Shown piece by piece: positions 11,690-23,820 of a stretch of 64,000 nucleotides of DNA. Each line of letters starts with the position of its first letter. Within the stretch, counting starts at the first letter, position 1. Under the pieces are notes generated by a model. It was not told where the DNA came from. It worked only from the letters and a program-made list of their open reading frames with translations, and ran no database searches. The translations under genes and the position numbers were made by a program. The DNA comes from Plectrocnemia conspersa. Taxonomy: Eukaryota; Arthropoda; Insecta; Trichoptera; Polycentropodidae. Location of the stretch: contig VTFK01000152.1 of NCBI GenBank assembly GCA_009617715.1, positions 372,001 through 436,000 on the forward strand. Reading direction: 5' to 3'.

Positions 11690-12906
11690 CGCGTACCGTG
11701 AGATATATTCCCTTTTGCTCGCTCGCGTGTTAAGTGACGAGAGTGAGTGAGAGATATAGGCGTGTGTTATGCCTGCACTACACTCTCTGGAAGTTGGCCA
11801 AGGTTGATCAAGGACGGAGAATATAGTGGGTTACTTCGGTCGAGTTCGGTTCTGCTCGCTCTAAAATCTCTCGGAAGTTGTCCGAGAGGTTACCGAGAAC
11901 GGGAGATAAAGTGGGGGTAATTCAGTCGACTTGACTTCGAGTGCTTCCGAACATTGTCGGCAAAAGGACCGGCAAAAGGAAGTCGAAGCTGCTCTTTCGA
12001 GCGCAACCGGTGAGATACTTCCCCTTTCGCTCTCTCGCGTGTTAAGTGACGAGAGCGAAAGAGATATGGTGTTTCGCAAACTGAGATAAAACGAGTAGCT
12101 CGGTTCAATTTCAGTATGCGCGTAGGCGTCCTATGGTTAACACGCATGTCGAGCGCTGCATCGTGGTCACGTGGTCAAGTTATAATACCACATGCTTATC
12201 GGGGACTTCAACAGACTCTTACTGACATCTTTGAATATTTTAGGGCACCAAAAGGTATTAATTATATTTTTGATAGTATATTATTCTAACAGATATCGTT
12301 ATTATATTTTTTTCTTATAAAATTAAATAATTAAAAAATAATTAGGGGTAGTTGATTTTGTTAAAAAAATCGGATAGATCGGTTTACATAAATGTCATAG
12401 CATAACGAATTCTTATTTAGAATCGATGACGACAAATTTTAGGATAGTCACAGATGTGGTGTTCGTATTTTGAAGTATCATTTTTATACCTTATGACATT
12501 TTGTAAAAGCCGACAAAGATTTTGCGTAAATTGAATATTTACGACCGAAAAGTTTTCACTGATAATGTATTGGTGAGTGCCCACACAAACTTTTATAATT
12601 ATCAGTAGCGTAATTTTAGTAATATGACAATTTAAAAATTGCAATTATTTGACACATTTTTTGATCACGCGCAAATATGCCAGCTGTACATGACAGAAGC
12701 AGCCGTCCGGACAGCATATGAAATTTGCGGCAGAGTGGTCGCTTACTCGAAGTCGTAGGTCTCGGCCGACTTCAGTTGTAACTTCGGTTCGGGCAACTTC
12801 CAGAGATTGTAATACAGGCATTACATTCGTTCCGCACGGCCATTTCTTCTCACTCATCTCGTCACTTAGCACGCGAACGAGCAAAAGGGAATATATCTCA
12901 ATGTAC
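11690..12906. mobile_element. 1.2-kb inverted-repeat element with 'GAGTGA' termini
   Basis: The left end (from about 11693, GTACCGTGAGATATATTCCC) is repeated in inverted orientation at the right end (12905 leftward, GTACATTGAGATATATTCCC). Both continue into CTTTTGCTCG-YTCGCGTG-TAAGTGACGAGA and then into a block containing CTCTGGAAGTTG (11785-11800; reverse complement near 12800). The arms match over about 110 bp with several differences. An additional direct copy of the GAGATA...GACGAGAG unit sits at 12010-12065. No transposase frame is evident, so it is likely a non-autonomous DNA transposon. Superfamily and target duplication were not determined. Confidence 0.65.
12010..12068 (+). repeat. 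internal copy of the GAGATA/GACGAGAG unit
   Basis: GTGAGATACTTCCCC, CTCTCTCGCGTGTTAAGTGA and CGAGAGCGAAAGAGATA repeat the terminal unit of the surrounding element. The unit is itself an imperfect palindrome, since GCTCTCTCGC pairs with GAGAGC. Confidence 0.7.
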
Positions 12907-13420
12907 AGACATTTCATATTACTGATTATACTGAGACGTGTTTTTAATCAAGTATGGGAGTTAAATAAAAATATCGTCCTATTTTTAAAAATAAAAGAAA
13001 TCACGAATTTATGTTCGCTGAATTGAAATAGACTTCTTGGCAAATCGATTTTTGTTTTTCGGTTAATATTATAAATTATTTCGATATATTAAATATTAAA
13101 TTGCAAAGGAAAAATATAAGTACCTGATTTTTTAAATTTTATTACAGCATTTATGATCAAATTTTTATCTTTTTTACAAATCTTAGAGAGAGAAAACATT
13201 ACTACAATATATTTAGGCCATCGACAGTTATATACAATAAGCGAATTGTGATTTTCGATATTGATAATTCAATGCGCGAAGAAGTCTCCAAAGCACTTTG
13301 TCGACACTCTTGTTTCGCTTCATAAAAATGCATGAGGCGTACTAACGTTGTTATTTTCGGGGATGAGTGGGAGAAAAAAAAGGGTGGCGTCGCTCAGGTG
13401 ATGCTTGGTAATTTGTTACC

Positions 13421-13700
13421 TTGGCACTAATTAACGTGCTTCGGGTTATTGGGTTCTGGATACTGTTGAAAAATAATAAAATGAAAATATGGTTTAGTAA
13501 ACGTATAGATATATACAACTTTAAATATTATTTTAATCCATCTTATGTTTTGTCTACTAAATTAATGTTATCATCGCAGTCATTATTTTTGTTTGCTAGA
13601 AGACATGTTTAATTTGCGGTACACCAAGCAACATGTGTCGCTTGGTGTACCGCAAATTACAATATTAGGGCATTTATTGCGACCATATATAATTAAGGTT
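13421..13700 (+). pseudogene. LINE reverse transcriptase fragment
   Basis: The + strand at about 13631-13690 reads HVSLGVPQITILGHLLRPYI. This matches the RT block SxGVPQGSILGPLLFxxYI of Jockey/CR1 LINEs, with G-S changed to I-T and P to H. The frame upstream (13421-13612) is weakly RT-like. The fragment is short and has no ends. A perfect inverted repeat overlaps the VPQ codons. Confidence 0.65.
13611..13658. repeat. perfect 19-bp stem, 10-nt loop
   Basis: AATTTGCGGTACACCAAGC (13611-13629) is the exact reverse complement of 13640-13658. The right arm is the RT coding text for SLGVPQI, so the left arm is an inverted copy of it. Confidence 0.9.
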
Positions 13701-14329
13701 AAAATAGCGCAGTCTGAAGGCGCTGTATTAATGCTCACTATTAATCCGCATAGACTCGAATTATTATTAATAAAAATGCGCTATTATTAAAAAGCTAAAA
13801 AGTGATATTAATCAACAAATTGTAAGCTGTTTTTCATAATTTATAAATATTAAATTGCTGTATATGAATAACAAAATTTATCTGGTCTTTCACCATCAAC
13901 TTTTAATTATTGATTAATCCGTGGTAATATTATACTTTGAGCTTACTCATGTCATGTTGAAACGGAAGATTAAAGAAAAAGCTCTACTTTTTGTTGATTT
14001 TATTGCGCATGTGTTAAAATAATAGTTCATAATAAATAAACAAGTACCGCGAAAATCTTTAAATTTATATATGGTAAAGAAAAAACATACATGATGATAA
14101 ACCCGAGATAAAAAGCAGAACGACCGGCCTTACAATATATAATCCTCAATGTATAATAGACTATAATAAATATATGAATGCATAGTTACCTAATATTTTA
14201 AAAAACAATTGAATAAACAAAAACGGTTGTTTATTAGTTACTTCAATGTGCATTGTTTAATTCGTTCCGTGTCTATCAACATTTTAATCGTAACAGCAAA
14301 ATTAAATTCAAACGTTTTCTTTTGAGTAA

Positions 14330-14533
14330 GGCCAGTTTCACACGTGCCAGATGGATTTGCCCGGCACTGGGCCGGCGTTTGAGGTTGGTGTTGTGTGGGC
14401 AGCGTTGGGCCGGCGCCGGATGGATTCGTCCGACACGTTTGAAATGGTAGGTACTAGGTCATGGAACACCATCCCCACTACACGGCGCCAGCACGGTGCC
14501 AGGTGCATCCATCCGGCACGTGTGAAACCGGCC
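14330..14533. mobile_element. 204-bp MITE with imperfect ~38-bp terminal inverted repeats
   Basis: It starts GGCCAGTTTCACACGTGCC and ends with the reverse complement of GGCCGGTTTCACACGTGCC. The arms continue through GGATGGAT and a GCCCGGCAC/GTGCC block. The interior is GC-rich (GGGCCGGCG). Flanking AA/TT may belong to the repeat; a 3-bp TWA-type duplication as in PIF/Harbinger is possible but not clean. Only a few hundred bases separate it from the candidate first exon at 14927. Confidence 0.8.
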
Positions 14534-14639
14534 TTTGGCTGGAGGAATCTATCGATTCTGAAGACATTTCACTGGTCCCTACCACATCTTTCCGTACCCG
14601 TGCTATCGATCCACCATAAAGGCTTTCGGATAAGCTGAA

Positions 14640-14945
14640 AAGTCATTAGCCAATAAAAATAAAAAGTGGAAAAAATATGTGATAATAAAATGTTGTGTTT
14701 GTTCTGCACATGGGTTAAGGAAAGATACAGCATACATGTGCAGAAGTTGTGAAATTAATCTTCATAGTAATAAATGTTTTTATATATATCATTCACAAAA
14801 AATATATTAAAATAGAATAAAAAAAGTGTAAATAATAAAAATAAATATAAATAAGGAAATAGTGTGGTGTTACTGTGAAAGTGGAATTGTGAAAATAAAT
14901 GTGTTCGTGACAGTTGTAAGCAGAAAATGGACGCCGAAAAATTTG
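14640..14945 (+). CDS. candidate 5' UTR and first coding exon (partial gene)
   Basis: At 14927 an ATG in good context (CAGAAAATGG) opens the frame M-D-A-E-K-F. After one further base it meets GTGAGTGC (14946 on), a near-consensus splice donor. The coding part of the exon would be 14927-14945, ending in phase 1. Upstream 14640-14926 is AT-rich and could be 5' UTR; no TATA box or initiator stands out. An acceptor and second exon were not found, so the intron would have to be long. The combination of start context, acidic/basic short N-terminus and strong donor is suggestive, but a chance match cannot be excluded. The protein family is unknown. Confidence 0.35.
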
Positions 14946-15329
14946 GTGAGTGCAAATTATATTATATTTTAAATATATATTTTTTTATAAATCGTTTATA
15001 CAAAAAATTATAGAAGCATTTAAACATTCATGTTATTAAATTATAAGAAACTGGTTTGTAACTATTGTAACCATTTTCAATTTACCCGAAATATTATGAA
15101 TGAAAAAAACATATTTATTCGTTCCTGATTTTATTTCTCAGAAATTATCTTAAGCGCGATATTATTTTGTTTTCAAATATTTTACTTAATGACTACACTA
15201 ATCTAGTCCGGCGATAATTGATCCGAATCTTAGCTTTTTATCCTGGTTTCTTGATCTGTGAATCATTGCGGTTTTCCAAATGGTGAGGAAATATAAAAAT
15301 AAACACCCGTTAATGGATTATATTTCTTG

Positions 15330-15850
15330 GAAGTTCTTAGATTACTGTGTTATCTAATTCATGTACATATACCGTAACGTTTTTAATTTTTAATGTTGCA
15401 AAAATATACAGAATTTTAAGTGGAAAAACTTTGTAAATTGATTTGCTAACAACCGCGTATTTTTCGACTTCTTTTGATTGATTTGATTTTATGTTTAGCT
15501 AGCCAAACAGATTTGACCCTGAAATTTATTTTTGTTCAAGGAGTGTAATATAAAATTATTTTTTAGATGAAATAAATAATTAGGGTTCACATATTTCATA
15601 AAAAAAATCATGTGCCACAAAAAGGCGACGAATCAGACGACTCTTTTTGCAAAAATTTAAAGTAAAACATAATTATTTTTTTATATGATATTATAAATAA
15701 ATAGTATACTACTATCTCTCATTATCATTTAGAGGCAAACTTGATAGTATCCCAGTATTTTTTAATAAAATAAAAGGCATGTGCACGACCACCAAACAAT
15801 GTTCTTGTGTGACTCGTACACGAGTCCACGGACGTTAAGCATGTTTGAAA
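15330..15850 (+). repeat. direct repeat, copy A
   Basis: Long imperfect repeat shared with 16035-16670. Shared marks, in order, include TTACTGTGTTAT, ATATACCGTAACGTTTTTA, TTGATTTGCTA-CAACCGCGTAT, GTTTAGCTAGCCAAA, GATTTGACCCTGAAATT, TTCAAGGAGTGTAATATAAA and GACTCGTACACGAGTCC. No coding potential was seen. Confidence 0.85.
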
Positions 15851-16034
15851 AAACAAAGTTTTAATTTGAAGCTCGTTTTAATGTTGTTAGTATGCAATTT
15901 TTTAATGTTAAAATATAAAAATTGCAAGAAATTGCTTGAAATAAACTTATAATTAAAGTATATAAAATAATGAAAAATTTAACTTAAATATAAAAATAAC
16001 AAATACTCGGTAAAAATGTTTGATAGTTAATAGA

Positions 16035-16690
16035 TGTTATTTCTTTGAAGTTTTTCGATTACTGTGTTATTTAATTTATCTATAATACATATACCGTAAC
16101 GTTTTTACTTTTTAGTTTTGCAATAATACATAGAATTTCAGGTGTTAGTGTTTAACGTTTTAAATTTTTAATTTTGCAAAAATATACAGAATTTTAAGTG
16201 GAAAACTTTGTTAATTGATTTGCTATCAACCGCGTATATTTCGATTTCTTTTGATTGGTTTGATTTTATGTTTAGCTAGCCAAAGAGATTTGACCCTGAA
16301 ATTAATTTTTGTTCAAGGAGTGTAATATAAATTATTATTCTTTAGATAAAATAAATAATTATGGTTCACATATTTCATAAAAAAATTATGTGATAGAAAA
16401 AGGCTACGACTCATTACATTGCAATCCAATGGGATAAGACGACTCTTTTTGCAAAAATTTAAAGTAAAATATAATTATTTTTTTATATGATATTGTATAG
16501 AACTAGTATACTACCATCTTTCATTATCATTAAGATGCAAACTTGATGGCTCCCAGTATTTATTTTAATAAAATAAAACGCATGACTCATAACTCATGCT
16601 TGAGTTCACAGCTACTAAACAATGTTCTTCCAAGACTCGTACACGAGTCCTCAGGCGTTAAGCTGTTAAACAAGTTATTAATTTTTATTT
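16035..16690 (+). repeat. direct repeat, copy B
   Basis: Second copy of the 15330-15850 unit. The spacing between equivalent marks grows from about 722 bp at the left to about 823 bp at the right. Copy B has an extra ~50-bp internal duplication near 16130-16200, where the GCAAAAATATACAGAATTTT text is partly repeated, and another insertion near 16405-16440. A local tandem duplication followed by decay fits best. Confidence 0.85.
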
Positions 16691-17259
16691 GGGTTGTGCT
16701 AAGCAAGTTATCTAAGACCTTTCAGATTTGCTAAAATCGTTCAGTCCTTTTTACAAGTACTTTGATTGTCATTAGATATATATTCAAATGCGCAATCGTT
16801 TGTATTATTTTGCGAGAAAGAACCTATGAAAATTAGTTATATTTACTATTTGCTTTAAGCAAGTTCTTGCGATTAATTTTATATTGCAACGATCACTGAT
16901 AATCCCGAAAATACAAAGCATTTATTGATTAAATAATAAAAACCTCAGTTGCTACATAAATAATACACATTTTTAAATAGTGTAGAAATTGAAATTATAT
17001 TTTAAAGAAAATATAATAAAAATATGTCAGTAAGATCATATTTTTATGTAGTAGTAAAATAATATGTAGAAAAGTAGAAGTGACTATTTTTTTATAAATG
17101 GCAGTTACTTACATGTATGTACTTTCAAATATCTAGTAGTAAATTAATTTGCAAAAAACACTGAAGGTGCAAGAGAAAATACTATCCTAAAACATATCTT
17201 AACTTGCATTATTTCTTATCTAAATATAAAATCAATTCATTGCAAATGATTCTAGGAAT

Positions 17260-17930
17260 CATTTTAGTCTCTTGACTTTTGAAAAAGGGTCGATTTTCAC
17301 GAGAGTTCCTGGGTATAAATTCACCTATAATCCACCCGTAAAAATACTTAGGGATTTATTTTTTCTCAAACTGAAAACGCACCACGTTCGGCAATTCAAA
17401 ATGAATGTTCTACATTTGAATGTTGTGACGTATGAGAGACCGCACAGGAAACAGCGATACGTTTCCCCGATGTAAAGGGGAACACTTAATAACGTTTCCG
17501 ACACGCAGTAAAATAATAAAATATGCAGCATAAATCTGAGAAGAGTCTTTACGGCTCGCCGCCACGTTTTTATGACTTACAACGAACGAGCGTGATGATA
17601 AAAACACGCGAAAATGTCGCCAAAACACGCGCGATATGTATTTATATTAAAAAATATCACACACACGCGCGTGTAGGATCCTTTATGTTTTTGTGCATAT
17701 GCATATGTGAGAGTGTGTCTTTATTTATTTTACAGAGGGGCCCAAAAATTCTCGTATATCGCTTTTCATCAGCGGTAACAGCCGTTGTTTACCAACAGAA
17801 AGGTAATGAGTTTTCATCCACACGAGTCCTGTCATTTTTTTCCGTTTCAACTATGATTATGGTGTATCAAGGCGCTGTAGCATATTTTTTAATTGGTATA
17901 ATGATAACAATATTATATTATGGCGGTGCG
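17260..17930. other. GC-richer non-coding island
   Basis: Raised GC with CpG-containing text such as CGCGCGTG near 17668. The + frame 17523-17933 is open for 136 codons, but its composition (runs of CICICESVSLF type) suggests repeat-driven openness rather than a protein. A regulatory island is possible. Confidence 0.3.
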
Positions 17931-18953
17931 TAAGTTATAACTAGAAAGAAATTATTTCAGAGGAGCATCAAGATCACTTTGTATTGTAGTAAAATTAAAT
18001 TAGAGTCTTCTAGCCTTCTTCACTATTAAATTTTACTTGTGTCTATCCTATATTTTTCCTTTCACATTTTCTTTTTTGTTATCATTAGTCTTTCCAGACT
18101 TAATGTATCTGTCTCTTATTGAACCATTCTTCTGCATTCTTCTTGACTGGTTCGCATTCTGTATTTTTTTTAATCAAAACTGAGCTCATTTCCTTCAAGA
18201 TTTTATTACACGTTTTTTTGTCCATTTCACTTGAAAGGTCCAAATATATTTTTGAGCATCATGCGTTTAACGTTAGCTAGTTTTTTTGTTCTCTCCAAAT
18301 TAATAGTATTAAGGCGTTTTACCAACATATTAAAAGTCACAGAAACGACAATGGTTTGGCGTTCCGCATGATTAAAATGTTGCATAATAAATCGTGCAGA
18401 GAACTCAGACTTGCACAATAGCCACCTAAACTTTTAAAAGCACCAGCAATATTTATTAACTACTGCAGCATAAAAACTCAACCATTGCATTTTTTAACCT
18501 TTTCATTGCAATTATCGGACAATATGCTATAATCAGCTAGTTATCACTACGAATATTTGACTTTTAGAGAAGTGGTCAGACGCTAATTTTATCAATTGTC
18601 TGCTATTTTTCAAATGTTACGCTTTATTAAAACATGAATCACCATTACTGACTGAGAAAAAAGCAATGTGAAGTACACGACATAATGCAAAGACTCGAAA
18701 TTATAATTAATTAATATTTAATAATAATAGGGCACAGTTATTTTATTATTATTATAATATTGTTTATCTGTATTCAATATTTAGATAATTTTGGTATTTT
18801 AGATAATATTTGTTTATTTAATTTAATACAACTATTGAAAGTGAATGTTATTTTTTAACAATGCATTTTTGAGCTCTCCTGTATATTGTTTTAAAAATAT
18901 CAAACGCACACATAAACTCCTATATATTGCACGTTTTTTAGAGGCTGTATATA

Positions 18954-18987
18954 CCCCCATATATTATTGTGTGTGTGTATATGGGGG
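18954..18987. repeat. 10-bp hairpin with (TG)n loop
   Basis: CCCCCATATA (18954-18963) pairs exactly with TATATGGGGG (18978-18987) across a TG-repeat loop. Confidence 0.8.
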
Positions 18988-19105
18988 CAAGAAAAAAATA
19001 AAAAAAATAAAACACGGCGAGAATACGTAATATCCAGGGCGCCACTTTTCACGATAACACCACTTTTTCCCGTTCGAATTTTTAACGTCGGCAAAATAGA
19101 TGTCT

Positions 19106-19134
19106 GAAGAGAGAGAGAGAGAGAGAAAGAGAGA
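19106..19134. repeat. (GA)n microsatellite
   Basis: About 14 GA units with one AA interruption, read directly. Confidence 0.9.
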
Positions 19135-19679
19135 AGTGTATGAAGACGTGACCCAAAAGTTGACTTCTGTACGTATGAAGTTGACTTTTTCTTTTCGAGA
19201 GCGCATCGAATGAGTTTGATGATAAAAATTCTGACTGGTCGCACATATTAAATTTTCAACTTTAATATTGACTTATTGCATACATTCATGCATATATTAT
19301 TTTCTAAAGCATAGTATAAGATATAATATCTTAACGGAAATGTGCCTTGAATATTATTTACATATAACTATTAAATTTATGTTCTATTAGAAACTTTCTT
19401 TTCGAAAGATTGTTTTAGCCATTATTGTATGCAAAAATAGAGATCGTTCAGTACAGATAGACAATGCGTGGTATTCTTCAATAACTGTAATAAAATTATA
19501 TCATTACTTGATATACTATTAGTCAAGCAGCTATAGACTTATTTAAATATGAATAAACAACCTTTTTATCGTTGCATAAACATTTTTGTTTTGTCTGAGA
19601 ATCAAAAGAAATCTTTTACATACAAATATAACTTGACTAAGCGCGTATTTAATATATGAAACCGCGAAGAAGTTTAATG

Positions 19680-19770
19680 ATCTGTAGCCAGGTGATTACT
19701 ACAGTGACACCTGTAGGTAACGTCTAATGTTCGGTTTCGAATCCGCGCAGGAATCGCTTCTCGTTAGCTA
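19680..19770 (+). mobile_element. tRNA-like SINE head (second type)
   Basis: A B-box-like TTCGGTTTCGAATCCGCGC lies near 19730-19748, preceded by an A-box-like GTAGCCAGGTGATTAC near 19684-19699. The spacing fits a pol III promoter. No acceptor stem closes it, so it is not called as a tRNA gene. It differs from the SINE head at 10451. Confidence 0.5.
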
Positions 19771-20199
19771 AAACCTTTCTACAGTTTATGTCAAATAGAT
19801 CTACATGTTTTTAAAATTATGATTATTTGTAAGTCTTATCGATAACACGTCAGAGTTTTGTGTATAAAAATATATTAAACTGCAAATTCAATATATAATA
19901 TTAAAATTTAAAAAAGTAAACTAAGTTTTCTTAGATAAATAAGAGCCATAAGTAGTTAATTCAATATATATTTTATAAATTAAGATAGTAGTTAAGTTAG
20001 GTATTTAATATAGGTACAGTAAATACGTGATCGAGATCGGTTAAAAAAATTAAATTAAAAAATATAAAATTTAATTTTACAGCACTATTTAAAAAAAATA
20101 TTATACAAAATTTGACTTGAGCATTTTTTCAAGAATACGCAAGCTACGTATTTACATTAAAACTTGTACGTAACATTTATTTGAATTCAGCGTATGGCT

Positions 20200-20690
20200 T
20201 TTAATTTTGAAAGTATGAAAAAAGCTGCACGCGTTAAACGTGAAACTAAACGCGATTTTTCATGCGTAGCGAATAATTTAAGAGAGAAACCTTTGCATAA
20301 ATCATGCAGATAACTAGGAAGACCTGTGTAACAAGCATAAACGAGGGTCGCGGTCTGAAAGTTGCCATTTTCTTCGGTCCCTTTGTACTAATAAGTTTTT
20401 TATGTTTATTTTTTTCACCACGGGCACACGCGACTTTTAAGTAAGTTAATATCCTGTTATTTATATAACAAGCGCGAGATGAAAAATGTATAATAATAAT
20501 GATAAAAAGCACAGGAAGCGGGACCGTCGCTTTCCATTAAAGCTCAGGGGTTTTGTCTGCTTTTCGAATTTCCGTTCCGCTTAATTCACAGAGTGAAAAT
20601 GAGTGCTTATTGTGACGTCGTTATGACTTATATCCGTTTTCTTTGTAAATGGTGGTGTACAGTCTAGTTCGGACGAATATTAACGCCTAC
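20200..20690. other. GC-richer non-coding island
   Basis: CpG-containing block with no convincing frame. The - frame 20512-20246 is open but compositionally unremarkable. Possible conserved non-coding DNA. Confidence 0.3.
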
Positions 20691-21599
20691 AGAGAATATA
20701 GTAATTAGAAATTCAACGTTCTAGTACTTTATCTTCGTTGCTTTATTTGTTTTATATTTAATCCATCGCTAAATTCATATCCAAAAGCAATGCAATTAGT
20801 TGCTTTGTAGCGCAATAGCAATAAAAAATAATTTTTCACTATTTAAACAGATACTTAAACCAGTAATAGCATAGCTTGCTCGGGGTGGAGTAACACACTG
20901 AAACATCTCAAAAAATCAAGTCATAAAAAAAACGATAAATAATGTATAATGCACTTGTCTAGTACAGACCTTTAAACACTTTAAATATATTTGTAATACA
21001 AACAATTAGAAAACTTTGCCATAAATATTTTGCGAAACAATAATGACATACTAATATCTACAATAGGTTACAATAAGAAGACTTAACTTTAATTAGAATA
21101 TAAATATAAAATGCCTAAACACAATTGCTTTTTAGAAATTAAATATATTTTAAGTAGCTTTATATCCTTAGTTAAATAAATATCTATAAATAGTCTTAAA
21201 TTTATTAATTTATAAATTTTAATTTTAGTTTGCTTAAAATTGCGGTGTTTTTCTTTAATTCATCTTATGTTTTTTATTACCATAAGTCTTATTTTATATT
21301 ATTTTGCTCTCTTTAACTAGAAAATAGTTATAAACTAGCAACTTTATTTTCCTGTATTCCTAATTAATAATAAACGTTTATATATAAAAAAAGTTCAAAC
21401 TCAAAGATTCTATAAGATTTTTGGAAATTTTGTTATATTAATAAGCTACTGATAAATTTGTGCATTTAAAGAAATCATATTTCTTAAAATAAATATAAAA
21501 TGTTGCCAGCTTGGTGTACATGTGACTGTATTATGAAACCCTCAGGGAGGCAGCAGATAACTTTATAGCAGACAAGAAAAGACAAATATCAAGTATGAT

Positions 21600-23330
21600 T
21601 AAATGCCCTTATAGAGATTGTGTACATTTTCAATATGTATTTTCTGCTATAATATGCATTATAATCGCAAATAAATAATAGAATAACTTTGGTGCACTTT
21701 TTATATCGTTGCATAAAATTTGATTTAATTTACCAAAAAAGTAGACCGTACAATTAATAAGTTTTGCCGTTAGGTATGCCCTAAAATTTATTTGATGAAT
21801 TATTTATTTTTAAGAAAGTATAATTTTATTTATATTCATTACACCCAAATTAATTTAATATTTTTATATAGCTTTTTGTTGTGATAAAATATTAAAAAAA
21901 TAACATAAGTTTTTAATTTACATACTTTTGCTGCGTTGAGTTGAAGATGTTTCGCTAAAATGATCTTCAAACAAATTCAGGTGAATGGATTATGTGCACT
22001 TTTAATCTTTACTTACAATTATTGTAATTGATACACCTTTAGAGAATTGGAAACTTATAGAAAAAATTTGGTCTGTACAAGTGAAAGGCTAAAATTTGTT
22101 TGATCGTAATATTGTTTGCTGTATAATTTAAAATATTTTATTACAAAAGCTTAATTGTTTTATATCTGTACATTTATTTGCTTTTCGTTTTGGTTTCTCT
22201 TTCAACATATTTAAAAGAATCCTTTGGTGAACATTTTTATTTTTGCACAAAATTATTGTATCGCCTTGCCTCGAAAGTATTGGTTAATTTTATCAAAAAA
22301 TAAAAAGTAAATAAATAGCTCTATTGTTAGGTGTGTACTAAATTTTTTTTGATGGATTTTTAATTTTTAAGCGTTTATAGTATTTTTATTGTATTTTTTT
22401 AATACACAGGAGCAAATAAATGTATAGTGTTGATAAAATAACGCAGGTTTATTAAATAATAACTTGTATATTTATACACATTTTCTGCGTTTATTTGCAA
22501 TTTATGCCTCGACGTTTCGCCAAAAATATGTTTCAGCACCTTTAGGAGAATATTTATTGTGCATTTTTATATCTTCAAATAAAATTATGCGTTGTAATTA
22601 AATCATTATATAGCAAACTGAGTTGTTTCCGGGTTTTTTAATTGGATAAATTTACTTTTTCCACATAGTAGGAAAATACCCAAATGATTAGTATGCAATA
22701 ATAGTTATATTATAAATAAAATATCATAGATTATATCTTATTTATGTACACCAGAGAATTTATTATTTTAAAATCTATTACCAGTTGTTAGTTTTCTGCG
22801 TAAATTGCCTAATTCTTTATCACTAATTTATCAGTTTTAAAAATCACACGTGTGGGTTTTATATGTGTGATTATAATTTTGTGACTCGTTGGCTTACATT
22901 TCACCTTTCTCTTGATTAGTGAATGTTAAAAATTTTTTAAGCAGTAAAATATAAGACTTTATTTATAAATAAGCATGTGTAACGCATTCATAAAAATATT
23001 TTATTTTTTACTATTTTATTTTTAATTATAAAAATGATTTGTTTTGAACCTTGTTTTATTCTGCTAATCGCAAGTTTAAGAGTTATAACTATTTATGTAA
23101 ATTTATATCAAATCTGTTTTATTAAAATACAACAATAATTATTTCAAGGCTGATTTAAATATCTACTAATAATTAAAATTAAATTTTTTATATAAAATTA
23201 TGCATTATAAACAATAATTATTTTTATTTTTTGCGTTCGTTAAAATTTTCCCTCGACGTTTCGCCAAAAAAAGTTTTAGCATCTTAAGGAGAATATTTTT
23301 AGTGCACTCTTTAATTTTACAAAATAATAT
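21600..23330 (+). repeat. degenerate tandem array, ~240-320-bp units
   Basis: Recurring marks: CGACGTTTCGCCAAAAA near 22512 and 23256, with GATGTTTCGCTAAAATG near 21947 and a weaker form near 22190; then TTTAGGAGAATATT-x-GTGCAC/GTGCATTTTTAT; then GTTAGGT-TGT/TGC-CTAAATTTTTTTGATG near 21770 and 22328; then TTGATAAAAT-TAACA/CGCA before the next unit. The order is kept from unit to unit, giving about five diverged units. There is no coding potential. Confidence 0.65.
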
Positions 23331-23559
23331 TTTTTTTTCTATTAATTAAAACTAATGTATCATATTTGTATTATTTTAATGCTCATTTACTACATAAAAT
23401 AATTTCGTTAAACTGTGTTTTTGATCGGAACGGTATATTTTTTATGGTAAATACTCCTTTATTAGTTTTTATTTTAGGTGAGCTATTATAATATAATAGC
23501 AGCTATTTTACAACTGTGTAAAAATCAACACATACAAGTTTTATAACAACTTCAGATTG

Positions 23560-23820
23560 AAATCAAGGTTAGGCATGACCGTGATTTTGTCGCAGATATG
23601 TCCAAAAATCCACAAATTGTCGACCCCTGCCTTAGTTCATTTTAATAAACCTCTCCCATCGAGCCGTTTGTTTATAGGTTCCCTTTGAAAATTTCTACGC
23701 AGATTATCCGGAGAGTAAATAATCTCAAGTTTCTACGCAAAAATCTTTTGAAGCTTCGCACGCCGATATGAAAATTTTCCTCTCTAAATTTTACCGCTGG
23801 CTTTCAACTTTTCAGTATAC
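23560..23820. other. GC-richer non-coding island
   Basis: Block of higher complexity without an open frame, immediately left of the CAGGGTGATCC terminus at 23821. Possible conserved non-coding DNA. Confidence 0.3.

Noticed and set aside
17523..17933. 136-codon + strand open frame
   Set aside because: Text is dominated by repeat-like and hydrophobic runs. There is no domain and no supporting neighbouring exon.
18900..19244. 114-codon - strand open frame
   Set aside because: Much of it is the translated (GA)n microsatellite (SLSLSL run).
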